From the NCBI GenBank assembly GCA_015478765.1, contig JADMKR010000245.1:1326-7719 (forward strand): a stretch of DNA of 6,394 bases, in the 5' to 3' direction. Made by a program: the position numbers and the translations under genes. Position 1 is the stretch's first letter. Each line of letters opens with the position of its first letter. This DNA comes from Flavobacterium sp. (GTDB lineage: Bacteria; Bacteroidota; Bacteroidia; Flavobacteriales; Flavobacteriaceae). The notes under the pieces are model-generated. The model saw only the letters and a list, made by a program, of their open reading frames with translations. It had not been told where the DNA came from and did not search any database. Positions 1 through 6,394 of this stretch are shown here, piece by piece.

Positions 1-22
1 GACCATATTTATTGTAATTTGA

Positions 23-52
23 TTGCTCCGCTCGATAATATATTTAATTTTG
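23..52 (+). promoter_or_regulatory. Bacteroidota-type promoter for the CBM9/DUF5916 gene
   Basis: TAATTTTG at 45-52 matches the Bacteroidota -7 consensus TAnnTTTG exactly. A TTG at 23-25 lies 19 bp upstream, a suitable distance for the -33 element. An alternative TTTG at 18-21 would give a 23 bp spacer. Transcription would start around 57-60, leaving a leader of roughly 15 nt before the ATG at 74. This is a consensus match by eye and no start site has been mapped. Confidence 0.6.
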
Positions 53-73
53 TGCATCGAACCTCGTTATTAA

Positions 74-2479
74 ATGATTCAATTCCGGCTAATTATCGTC
101 GTCATTCTGCTGCTTTTCGGATATTCGGCAATGGCGCAAAAGAAATCGCTGAATGCAGTATTTGCCTCTGAGAATATTTCCGTTGATGGCAATTTATCGG
201 AATCATTATGGCAGTCGGCTCCAATTGCAACCGATTTTATAATGTTTGAGCCCGATAACGGCAAACTACTCAGTAACGATAAGCGTACCGAAGTACGGGT
301 CCTGTACGATAATAATGCCATATATGTCGGTGCCATCCTATACGACGATGAACCCGACAAAATTCTAAAAGAGATTACCGACCGTGATGATTTCGGCACA
401 TCGGAACACTTCGGAATATATATCAACGGCTACAATGATGGTCAGCAGGATTTCCGTTTTTTTGTGAGTGCCGCAGGCGTACAAATGGATTGCCTGGCGA
501 CAGAGCAGGGCGAGGATTATTCGTGGAATGCCATCTGGGACAGCGAGGTACGTGTAACCGATTTCGGGTGGGTGGTTGAAATGAAAATTCCATACGCAGC
601 ATTGAGATTCTCGAACGAAGACATTCAAACCTGGGGCGTGAACTTCTATCGGGAAATACGACGTGATCGACAGAAATACACCTGGAACCACGTCGACGCC
701 AATATAGCAACCAAACTACCGCAAACCGGCGAACTAACCGGTATTCAAAACATCAAAACGCCTACCCGGCTCTTTTTCATACCTTATTCCTCCTACTATT
801 ACAATCATACCGAGACTGGTGAAACCGATCATACTTTCAAGGCCGGAATGGATATTAAATACGGCATCAATGATTCATTTACTTTGGATGCGATCCTGAT
901 TCCCGATTTCGGTCAGACCCGCTTCGACAATGTCATACTGAACCTTACGCCATATGAGCAGCAATTCAATGAAAACCGCCCTTTTTTTACGGAAGGAACC
1001 GACATTTTCAACAAAGGCGCTCTCCTGTATTCCCGTCGGATCGGTGCCGAACCTTCCACGTATCCCGAAACAACACCCGATGAAATCGTCACTACTTTTC
1101 CCGCCACCGTCGATTTGATCAATGCTATTAAAATTTCGGGGCGTACTAATAACGGCCTGGGCGTCGGGTTTCTGAATGCCATAACAGAACGCACATATGC
1201 CACGGTACGAAATCAGGATCTGGAACAAGAGCGTAAGGTGGTGGTCGAACCTTTGGTAAATTATAACCTCATCGTTTTAGACCAGCGTTTCAATCAAAAC
1301 TCATCGGTGTCGTTTGCCAATTCAAATGTTATTCGCGATGGCGGATTTCGCGATGCCAACGTATCGGCAATAGCGTGGGATTTAAACACCAAAGAGAACA
1401 CCTACAAACTGGCGGGTGACTTCAAATACAGTTATATAAATACTGTGCAGGATTACAGCGGCTTCAAGACCGGCCTTAATTTCATAAAAACCAGCGGAAA
1501 GCATCGATTCGATATCTTCGGAAAATATATCTCGGCCGATTACGACATTAACGATATGGGAATCATCTTCCAAACGAATTATCACAATGCCTACGCCAAT
1601 TACAGCTATCGGATCCTTAATCCGACAAAAGTATTTAACACGTTCCTGGGCGAAATTACGTCCAGCGTTGAAATCCAAAACACAACCGGTAAAACCCAGG
1701 ATTATTACATTAGTATCAATACCATGGGGAATACCCGTTCCAACGATTGGCTGCAGCTTGGCATGCAATACCGACCACTGGAGACATTCGATTTTTATCA
1801 GCCAAGAGTACTGGGAAGATTCTCCTACCGCCCGCGGGAATTGTCGGCGTGGTTTACTTTTTCGTCAAATTACAACCGACCGTTTGCCATCGACATCAAT
1901 CCATCAATGCATGTCACCGAAGAAGATGGACGCAACGGATATGGTGCCATATTTAGTCCGCGGTACCGAATCAGCGACAAAATACTGCTGATCTATAAAA
2001 TTGATTACTACAAGGAATTAAAAGATCAGGGGTTCGTAGATTTTTCAGGCGACGACATCATTTATGCCGAACGCAATCGCGAAACTATAAGCAACGAGTT
2101 TTCGGGACGCTATTCGATCAACAATAAAATGACAATTAATCTGACAGCTCGCCATTACTGGTCTTATTCAGATAATCACGACTTGTTCAGCCTGAATCCC
2201 CAAGGATATCTCGACTTTATCACCGCCGATCCTGCACTGACTCATGCCTACGATCAAAATCTGAATCTTTGGAACTTCGATCTCTCCTACTCGTGGTGGT
2301 TCGCGCCGGCAAGTCAGATCTCAATATTGTATAGAAACAATTCAATCGATTATCGCGACACGGTTGATCGTGGCTACAGGCACAATCTTGACAAACTGTT
2401 CAACAATAACCTCAACTCAGTGCTGTCTTTCAGCGTCCGCTATTTTGTCGACTACAACTCGCTGAAGAAAAAATCGTAA
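74..2479 (+). CDS. CBM9-like / DUF5916 outer-membrane beta-barrel protein
   Basis: This 801-residue exported protein has no known catalytic function. Residues 1-21 form a signal peptide: basic R5, a hydrophobic core to about residue 16, and AMA before Q22 as a signal peptidase I site. Residues about 30-205 look like the carbohydrate-binding family 9 type domain found in many Bacteroidota surface proteins, with ISVDGNLSESLWQ at 35-47, RVLYDNNAIYVGA at 75-87, and VEMKIPYAALRF near 168-179. From about 230 to the end it resembles DUF5916. The family's hallmark is seen at 277-308: PDFGQTRFDNVILNL, then EQQFNENRPFF and TEG, followed by LLYSRRIG ending at 324. The rest alternates aromatic and polar residues, as in transmembrane beta-strands, up to VRYFVDY near the C-terminus, so I infer an outer-membrane barrel with a periplasmic or surface CBM9-like head. 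There is no T9SS C-terminal sorting domain and no SusC/D partner in view. The ATG at 74 is chosen because it supplies the signal peptide and sits just behind a promoter. Family assignment is firm; ligand and role are unknown. Confidence 0.9.
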   Translation: MIQFRLIIVVILLLFGYSAMAQKKSLNAVFASENISVDGNLSESLWQSAPIATDFIMFEPDNGKLLSNDKRTEVRVLYDNNAIYVGAILYDDEPDKILKEITDRDDFGTSEHFGIYINGYNDGQQDFRFFVSAAGVQMDCLATEQGEDYSWNAIWDSEVRVTDFGWVVEMKIPYAALRFSNEDIQTWGVNFYREIRRDRQKYTWNHVDANIATKLPQTGELTGIQNIKTPTRLFFIPYSSYYYNHTETGETDHTFKAGMDIKYGINDSFTLDAILIPDFGQTRFDNVILNLTPYEQQFNENRPFFTEGTDIFNKGALLYSRRIGAEPSTYPETTPDEIVTTFPATVDLINAIKISGRTNNGLGVGFLNAITERTYATVRNQDLEQERKVVVEPLVNYNLIVLDQRFNQNSSVSFANSNVIRDGGFRDANVSAIAWDLNTKENTYKLAGDFKYSYINTVQDYSGFKTGLNFIKTSGKHRFDIFGKYISADYDINDMGIIFQTNYHNAYANYSYRILNPTKVFNTFLGEITSSVEIQNTTGKTQDYYISINTMGNTRSNDWLQLGMQYRPLETFDFYQPRVLGRFSYRPRELSAWFTFSSNYNRPFAIDINPSMHVTEEDGRNGYGAIFSPRYRISDKILLIYKIDYYKELKDQGFVDFSGDDIIYAERNRETISNEFSGRYSINNKMTINLTARHYWSYSDNHDLFSLNPQGYLDFITADPALTHAYDQNLNLWNFDLSYSWWFAPASQISILYRNNSIDYRDTVDRGYRHNLDKLFNNNLNSVLSFSVRYFVDYNSLKKKS

Positions 2480-2490
2480 ACGGATACCTG

Positions 2491-2519
2491 TTCACTCCGA
2501 ATCGAATCGGTTATATTTG
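2491..2519 (+). promoter_or_regulatory. Promoter-like element for gpmI
   Basis: TATATTTG at 2512-2519 is an exact TAnnTTTG match, 14 nt before the gpmI ATG. No true TTG lies at the -33 position; the nearest is TTC at 2491-2493, with an 18 bp spacer. If used, the mRNA leader would be only about 8-10 nt. No intrinsic terminator separates this gene from the preceding one, so read-through could also supply transcript. Confidence 0.5.
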
Positions 2520-2533
2520 TAAAAAGCCAACTC

Positions 2534-4051
2534 ATGAATAACAAGGTTATACTGATGATTCTAGACGGATGGGGAAAATCGCCCGACCCCAAAGTGTCAG
2601 CAATCGACAACGCCAATATCCCGTTTATTAATAGTTTGTACCGAAAATATCCAAATGCCCAGCTGCGCACCGACGGACTCAATGTAGGTCTGCCTGAAGG
2701 ACAAATGGGCAATTCGGAAGTGGGTCACATGAATCTCGGCGCCGGACGTATCATTTATCAAGATCTGGCGCGAATCAATCTCGCTGTCGCCGACAAATCG
2801 ATCAATCAGGAAAAAGAGCTTGTTGCAGCTTTCGAATACGCAAAAGCCAATGACAAAAATGTCCATTTTCTCGGCTTGCTATCCGATGGCGGTGTTCATT
2901 CGCACATACAGCATTTAAAAGGCCTGATTACCGCTGCCACCGAATTCGGCGTTAAAAAACAATTCATCCACGCCTTTACCGATGGTCGCGATGTCGATCC
3001 AAAATCAGGATCGTTTTTCCTGAGCGACCTCGAAAATTTCATCAAGAATACGCCTGCCAAACTGGCCTCGGTCATCGGCCGCTACTATGCAATGGACCGC
3101 GATCGACGATGGGAACGGATAAAACTGGCATACGATCTATTGGTACACGGCCTCGGTCACAAAACAGACAATGCTTTACATAGCGTGCACGACAGTTACG
3201 AAAATGAGATTACCGATGAATTTATCGAGCCGATAGTGGTAGTCGACGAAAATCAGCAACCATTGGCTACCATCAAAACCGGCGATGTCGTTATTTATTT
3301 TAATTTCCGGACCGATCGGGGCCGCCAACTGACATCAGCTTTGAGTCAGCGCGACTTTCCAGACTGCGACATGAAAAAGCTCGATCTCTATTACTTAACG
3401 ATAACGCGGTACGACGACACTTTTGAAGGAATACATGTTATTTACGAAAAGGATAATCTAAGCAATACTTTGGGTGAAGTGCTCGAAAAACATAACAAAA
3501 AACAGATTCGAATCGCTGAAACCGAAAAATATCCGCACGTAACTTTCTTTTTTTCGGGCGGCCGCGAATTGCCATTCGAAGGTGAAACCCGAATCATGCG
3601 CGCATCGCCTAAAGTAGCGACCTACGACCTGAAACCCGAAATGAGCGCATTCGAACTCGCCGATGCATTAGTTCCCGAACTTTATAAACAGGAAGCCGAT
3701 TTCATCTGCCTGAACTTTGCCAACGGCGATATGGTAGGACATACCGGCGATATGGAAGCTGCCATACGCGCATGTGAAGCTGTCGACCAATGTGCCAAAA
3801 AGGTCATCGACGCCGCCTTAGAAAACGGTTACACCACATTGGTCATTGCCGATCACGGCAACTGTGAAACCATGATCAATCCCGATGGAAGTCCGAATAC
3901 CGCACACACCACGAATCCGGTGCCGATTATTTTAGTGGACCCCGACCGACCACAAATTCACGATGGCATTTTAGCCGATATCGCACCGACGATATTGGAC
4001 ATCCTCGGAATTGAAAAGCCCGAAGTCATGACCCGGCATTCACTTTTATAG
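2534..4051 (+). CDS. gpmI: 2,3-bisphosphoglycerate-independent phosphoglycerate mutase
   Basis: This cytoplasmic enzyme interconverts 3-phosphoglycerate and 2-phosphoglycerate in glycolysis and gluconeogenesis, using two Mn(II) ions and a phosphoserine intermediate. Its 505 residues match the usual family length. The metal and catalytic residues of the alkaline-phosphatase-like domain are all present: D11 in LDGWG, nucleophile S61 in GNSEVGH, D399 and H403 in NGDMVGHTGD, D440-H441 in IADHGN, and H458 in AHTTNP. The inserted phosphotransferase domain carries H122 in GGVHSH, TDGRDVDP at 149-156, GRYYAMDRDRRWERI from 182, FNFRTDRGR at 256-264, and K332 in EKYPH. The ATG at 2534 is placed so the first strand (VILMILDGWG) begins at residue 5, as is normal for the family. 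No residue is missing and the gene is intact, ending in TAG. It stands between two short gaps of 54 bp, each with its own promoter-like element, so it may be transcribed alone. Confidence 0.98.
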   Translation: MNNKVILMILDGWGKSPDPKVSAIDNANIPFINSLYRKYPNAQLRTDGLNVGLPEGQMGNSEVGHMNLGAGRIIYQDLARINLAVADKSINQEKELVAAFEYAKANDKNVHFLGLLSDGGVHSHIQHLKGLITAATEFGVKKQFIHAFTDGRDVDPKSGSFFLSDLENFIKNTPAKLASVIGRYYAMDRDRRWERIKLAYDLLVHGLGHKTDNALHSVHDSYENEITDEFIEPIVVVDENQQPLATIKTGDVVIYFNFRTDRGRQLTSALSQRDFPDCDMKKLDLYYLTITRYDDTFEGIHVIYEKDNLSNTLGEVLEKHNKKQIRIAETEKYPHVTFFFSGGRELPFEGETRIMRASPKVATYDLKPEMSAFELADALVPELYKQEADFICLNFANGDMVGHTGDMEAAIRACEAVDQCAKKVIDAALENGYTTLVIADHGNCETMINPDGSPNTAHTTNPVPIILVDPDRPQIHDGILADIAPTILDILGIEKPEVMTRHSLL

Positions 4052-4078
4052 ATTCTCGCCAAATAGTATAGAATGTCG

Positions 4079-4086
4079 TACTTTTG
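4079..4086 (+). promoter_or_regulatory. Bacteroidota -7 element for the map-methyltransferase unit
   Basis: TACTTTTG at 4079-4086, followed by CGGC, is an exact TAnnTTTG match of a form very common in Bacteroidota. It lies 19 nt before the map ATG, so the leader would be about 12-14 nt. No TTG is visible at the -33 position; TTC at 4053-4055 is 23 bp upstream and weak. It most likely drives both map and the methyltransferase. Confidence 0.6.
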
Positions 4087-4105
4087 CGGCTGTAAAATCT
4101 GAACA

Positions 4106-4924
4106 ATGATTATCCAAAAGACACGCGAAGAAATTGAATTGATGCGCGAAAGCGCTCTCATCGTATCGAAAACATTGGGAATGATCGCCAGCGAAATAAA
4201 GCCCGGCATCACTACGCTTCAACTCGACAAACTCGCAGAAACATTCATTCGCGACCATGGAGCAGTTCCCGGATTTCTTGGCCTCTACGGTTGTCCGTCA
4301 ACTTTGCTCACCAGTGTAAACGAACAGGTTGTACACGGCCTTCCTACAAACCGTCCTATTGAAGATGGCGACATTGTATCGGTGGATTGCGGTGCGCTGA
4401 AAAACGAATATTATGGCGATCATGCCTATACGTTCGAAATTGGCAATGTCACTCCGGAAATAAAAAAACTGCTGCGCATCACCAAAGAATCTCTCTATAT
4501 CGGAATCGATCAATTCCGGGCCGGCAGGCGCGTGGGCGATCTGAGTAATGCAATTCAAACCTACACGGAAGCTGAAGGCTACGGAGTCGTTCGCGATCTC
4601 GTTGGCCATGGACTGGGTAAAAAAATGCACGAAGATCCGGAAGTTCCTAACTTCGGGAAGCGCGGCCGCGGAAAATTATTTGTCGAAGGCATGGTGATCG
4701 CCATCGAACCAATGATCAATATGGGAACGCGAAATGTCAAGCATTTGAAAGACGGCTGGACAATCGTGACCGCCGACGGACAACCGAGCGCCCACTTTGA
4801 ACACGATGTTGCGCTGATTGATGGCAAACCCGAACTACTGTCGACTTTTGCATATATCTACAAAGCACTCGGAATTGAAAGCGACGAAGAGGACAGGTTC
4901 CGCGCTACGCCCCTGACGGTGTAA
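4106..4924 (+). CDS. map: Type I methionine aminopeptidase
   Basis: This cytoplasmic metalloprotease removes the initiator methionine from nascent proteins when the second residue is small. The 272-residue protein covers the whole pita-bread fold. The five metal ligands of the family are present: D94 in VSVDCG, D105 in GDHAYTF, H168 in VGHGLG, E201 in IAIEPM, and E232 in HFEHDVA. Substrate-pocket histidines H77 (QVVHGLP) and H175 (KMHEDP) and the DGWTIVTADG segment from 216 are also in place. There is no N-terminal zinc-finger extension. The ATG at 4106 gives MIIQKTREEIELMR, the normal family beginning. The C-terminal tail beyond about residue 250 (YIYKALGIESDEEDRFR) is longer than in E. coli and, from memory, typical of Bacteroidota. 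It follows gpmI after 54 bp and is followed by the methyltransferase after 4 bp. It is not beside secY or infA here, so its setting differs from the classic ribosomal-protein operon position. Confidence 0.98.
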   Translation: MIIQKTREEIELMRESALIVSKTLGMIASEIKPGITTLQLDKLAETFIRDHGAVPGFLGLYGCPSTLLTSVNEQVVHGLPTNRPIEDGDIVSVDCGALKNEYYGDHAYTFEIGNVTPEIKKLLRITKESLYIGIDQFRAGRRVGDLSNAIQTYTEAEGYGVVRDLVGHGLGKKMHEDPEVPNFGKRGRGKLFVEGMVIAIEPMINMGTRNVKHLKDGWTIVTADGQPSAHFEHDVALIDGKPELLSTFAYIYKALGIESDEEDRFRATPLTV

Positions 4925-4928
4925 ACCC

Positions 4929-5693
4929 ATGAAAAAACTTTTCAAATTCATACTGAACTCCGTTCCCCGACCGCTGTTGATAAGGTTAAGCTATCTGGCC
5001 CGACCGGTACTGGCCGTTGCGTTAAAAGGAAATAAATTTACCGATCCGATCGACGGAAAATCTTTCAGCATGTTTCTTCCATACGGTTACGGGACCCAGC
5101 GCAATAATGTCCTGGCGCCCGGCACGCTTTCACTTGAAAGACATCGTCTTCTATGGCTGTACCTAAAGAATGAAACCGACTTTTTTTCGGCACCGCTCAG
5201 CGTTCTGCACTTCGCTCCCGAACAGGCTTTTTACCAGCGATTCAGAAAATTAAAAAACCTGGATTACACTACAACCGATTTAAATTCGCCACTGGCCGAC
5301 GTAAAAGCCGACATCTGCAATCTTCCATTTGCAGACAACAGCTACGATGTCATACTCTGCAACCATGTACTCGAACACATTCCCGACGACACCAAAGCAA
5401 TGCACGAGTTGTATCGGGTGCTGAAACCAGGCGGATTTGGCATATTTCAGATACCGCAGGACTTGTCGCGCGACAAAACCTTCGAAGACGATTCCATCAC
5501 CGATAAAAATGAACGCGCGAAAATATTCGGGCAGTACGACCATGTGCGCATTTACGGTCGCGACTATTTCGACAAATTGCGATCGGTAGGTTTTAAAGTG
5601 ATCGAAGAAGATTATACACGTAAACTTCCAACTGAAATCGTTCAGAAATACTGCCTCGCAAAAGGCGAATTAATTCCGGTCTGCTTTAAATAA
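4929..5693 (+). CDS. Class I SAM-dependent methyltransferase with HFAPE-type motif I
   Basis: This is a predicted S-adenosylmethionine-dependent methyltransferase of 254 residues (Methyltransf_11-like core); the substrate is unknown. The first 35 residues are basic and hydrophobic (FKFILNSVPRPLLIRLSYLA) and could contact the membrane, though this is inference. A segment at 36-80 (DPIDGKSF, FLPYGYG, NVLAPGTLSLERHRLLWLYL) precedes the catalytic domain. The Rossmann core starts with VLHFAPEQA at 93-101, where most class I enzymes have a glycine-rich VLDxGxGxG loop. The post-I acidic residue is D117 in TTDLNSP. Then come LPFADNSYDVILCNHVLEHI at 132-151 and LYRVLKPGG at 161-169, both canonical. 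The tail includes FGQYDHVRIYGRDYF at 200-214. It starts four bases after the map stop and has no promoter of its own, so translation and transcription are likely coupled to map. It ends in tandem stops TAA-TAG. The methyltransferase call is solid; an envelope or glycan target is only a guess. Confidence 0.88.
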   Translation: MKKLFKFILNSVPRPLLIRLSYLARPVLAVALKGNKFTDPIDGKSFSMFLPYGYGTQRNNVLAPGTLSLERHRLLWLYLKNETDFFSAPLSVLHFAPEQAFYQRFRKLKNLDYTTTDLNSPLADVKADICNLPFADNSYDVILCNHVLEHIPDDTKAMHELYRVLKPGGFGIFQIPQDLSRDKTFEDDSITDKNERAKIFGQYDHVRIYGRDYFDKLRSVGFKVIEEDYTRKLPTEIVQKYCLAKGELIPVCFK

Positions 5694-5727
5694 TAGACGG
5701 TACCAGCCTTGTCATTTGGCGGCACAG

Positions 5728-5756
5728 TTTGTGTTTGCGCAATTTTGTTATATTTA
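5728..5756 (+). promoter_or_regulatory. Weak promoter-like element for the T9SS Plug gene
   Basis: TTTG at 5728-5731 is followed after 17 bp by TATATTTA at 5749-5756, which matches TAnnTTTG except for the final G. It lies 20 nt before the ATG at 5777, the same spacing range as the other promoters in the window. An 8-bp perfect palindrome, TTGCGCAA (5735-5742), falls between the two elements. The call rests on position and similarity only. Confidence 0.45.
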
Positions 5757-5776
5757 CATATTTTCAAATCCTGCTC

Positions 5777-6394
5777 ATGCAAAAAATTATCCTGCAACTA
5801 GTTGTCGTCCTTTCATTTGCCACCGCGTCTTCCCAAGGACTTTCCGAAGTCGCACCGCCTTATAATATCAAAACAATATCATTTGTTCAAAACGGCCTGA
5901 ACGCGGTTCCTATCTTCAGCCTCCACGACCCGTTTCAAATTCAGTTTGACGATTTGTTCGGCAATGAAGCCAATTATTATTATGAAATCGTTCACTGCGA
6001 TTACGACTGGCGTCCGTCACAGCTTGTGAAAAGCGAATATTTATCGGGATTCGACAATTTGCGGATTCAGAATTATACCAACTCTTTCAATACGCTGCAA
6101 ATCTATTCCCACTACCAACTCACCATTCCTAACAGGCAGACGCAACTTCGTGTGAGTGGAAACTATCTGATAAAAATTCTGGATGAAAACCGCGATGTTG
6201 TTTTTTCCCGCAAATTTATACTGTATGAAGATCTGGTCTCGGTGCCAATGCAAGTCAAACGACCGCGTACAATGGATGTCATCAATGAAAAACACAACCC
6301 CGATTTCGCCATTAAATCACCTAACATACTGTTTCAAAATCCACTTCGGAATGTGAAAGTCCTGCTGATGCAAAACGGCCGATTCGATGACGCC
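5777..6394 (+). CDS. Type IX secretion Plug-family protein (DUF5103), 3' truncated by window
   Basis: The reading frame is open from the ATG at 5777 to the last base of the window (206 codons, no stop). Family members are roughly 400 residues or more, so about half is seen. Residues 1-19 form a signal peptide (MQKIILQLVVVLSFATASS, cleavage before Q20), so the product is exported to the periplasm. The N-terminal domain carries features I associate with DUF5103: YYYEIVHCDYDWRPSQL at 67-83, SEYLSGFDNLRIQNYTNSFN at 86-105, YSHYQLTIPN at 110-119, VSGNYLIKILD at 126-136, and VFSRKFILYED at 142-152. In Flavobacterium johnsoniae a protein of this family closes the periplasmic end of the SprA translocon of the type IX secretion system. 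That role is known for the family and inferred here. The ATG is chosen because it supplies the signal peptide and lies 20 nt after a promoter-like element; upstream codons in frame offer only TTG. No other T9SS gene is in the window. Confidence 0.9.
   Translation, partial: MQKIILQLVVVLSFATASSQGLSEVAPPYNIKTISFVQNGLNAVPIFSLHDPFQIQFDDLFGNEANYYYEIVHCDYDWRPSQLVKSEYLSGFDNLRIQNYTNSFNTLQIYSHYQLTIPNRQTQLRVSGNYLIKILDENRDVVFSRKFILYEDLVSVPMQVKRPRTMDVINEKHNPDFAIKSPNILFQNPLRNVKVLLMQNGRFDDA

Noticed and set aside
15..21. TAATTTG as a second upstream -7 element
   Set aside because: It has one base too few between TA and TTTG for the TAnnTTTG consensus. It is also farther from the start codon than the exact match at 45-52.
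1382..1991. Open frames of about 128 codons (minus strand, 1382-1768) and 134 codons (plus strand, another frame, 1587-1991) inside the first gene
   Set aside because: They overlap a well-supported coding frame with clear domain motifs. They have no recognisable protein features and no promoter or start context of their own. They look like shadows of the real gene.
2497..2510. CCGAATCGAATCGG as a possible terminator hairpin between the first gene and gpmI
   Set aside because: Only four base pairs (CCGA/TCGG) can form and no T-run follows. It is better read as a short CGAAT direct repeat just before the gpmI -7 element.
5280..5543. Minus-strand open frame of 87 codons across the methyltransferase
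   Set aside because: It lies opposite the conserved methyltransferase motifs and has no family resemblance or promoter, so it is antisense shadow.
5694..5727. Possible intrinsic terminator after the methyltransferase
   Set aside because: The GGTACC palindrome and the GCC...GGC pairing are too short to form a stable stem, and no poly-T tract follows.
6041..6295. Minus-strand open frame of 84 codons near the window end
   Set aside because: It is antisense to the Plug-family gene, whose plus-strand translation shows strong family motifs. The minus-strand product has none.
1..6394. Over-representation of GATC/TCGA/CGAT words as a possible signature of transfer or a modification system
   Set aside because: The words are spread evenly across all five genes, including core housekeeping genes. 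This looks like genome-wide base and codon preference rather than a local signal.

Overview
This is a compact chromosomal stretch with five genes, all on the + strand. It almost certainly comes from a Bacteroidota bacterium, most like a Flavobacteriia-type lineage. Four signs point there: (i) TAnnTTTG-type -7 promoter elements sit just upstream of four of the five genes; (ii) no start codon has a Shine-Dalgarno sequence; (iii) the last gene is a type IX secretion (T9SS) Plug-family protein, and T9SS is restricted to this phylum and close relatives; (iv) the MetAP and methyltransferase sequences resemble the flavobacterial forms as I remember them. I cannot name the species.

Layout. Bases 1-73 are an upstream intergenic leader with a promoter. 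Bases 74-2479 encode an exported 801-residue protein with an N-terminal CBM9-like domain and a DUF5916 C-terminal region, predicted to be an outer-membrane beta-barrel. After 54 bp with its own promoter-like element comes gpmI (2534-4051), the cofactor-independent phosphoglycerate mutase of glycolysis. After another 54 bp with a clear TACTTTTG element comes map (4106-4924), type I methionine aminopeptidase. Four bases later comes a class I SAM-dependent methyltransferase (4929-5693) with an unusual SAM-binding loop; it has no promoter of its own and is probably co-transcribed with map. After 83 bp with a weaker promoter-like element begins a T9SS Plug-family gene (5777 onward). It runs off the window after 206 codons.

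How the genes relate. The region mixes housekeeping functions (glycolysis, removal of the N-terminal methionine) with cell-envelope functions (outer-membrane barrel, T9SS channel plug, possibly an envelope-related methyltransferase). Only map and the methyltransferase look tightly coupled. The other genes appear to be separately promoted neighbours. I see no intrinsic terminators, so some read-through is possible. No RNA genes, insertion sequences, CRISPR arrays, long repeats or signs of recent transfer were seen. The region looks like ordinary core genome, and I found no convincing new multi-gene system. The points most worth a second look are the non-canonical methyltransferase, the placement of map beside gpmI, and the functionally uncharacterised DUF5916 protein.
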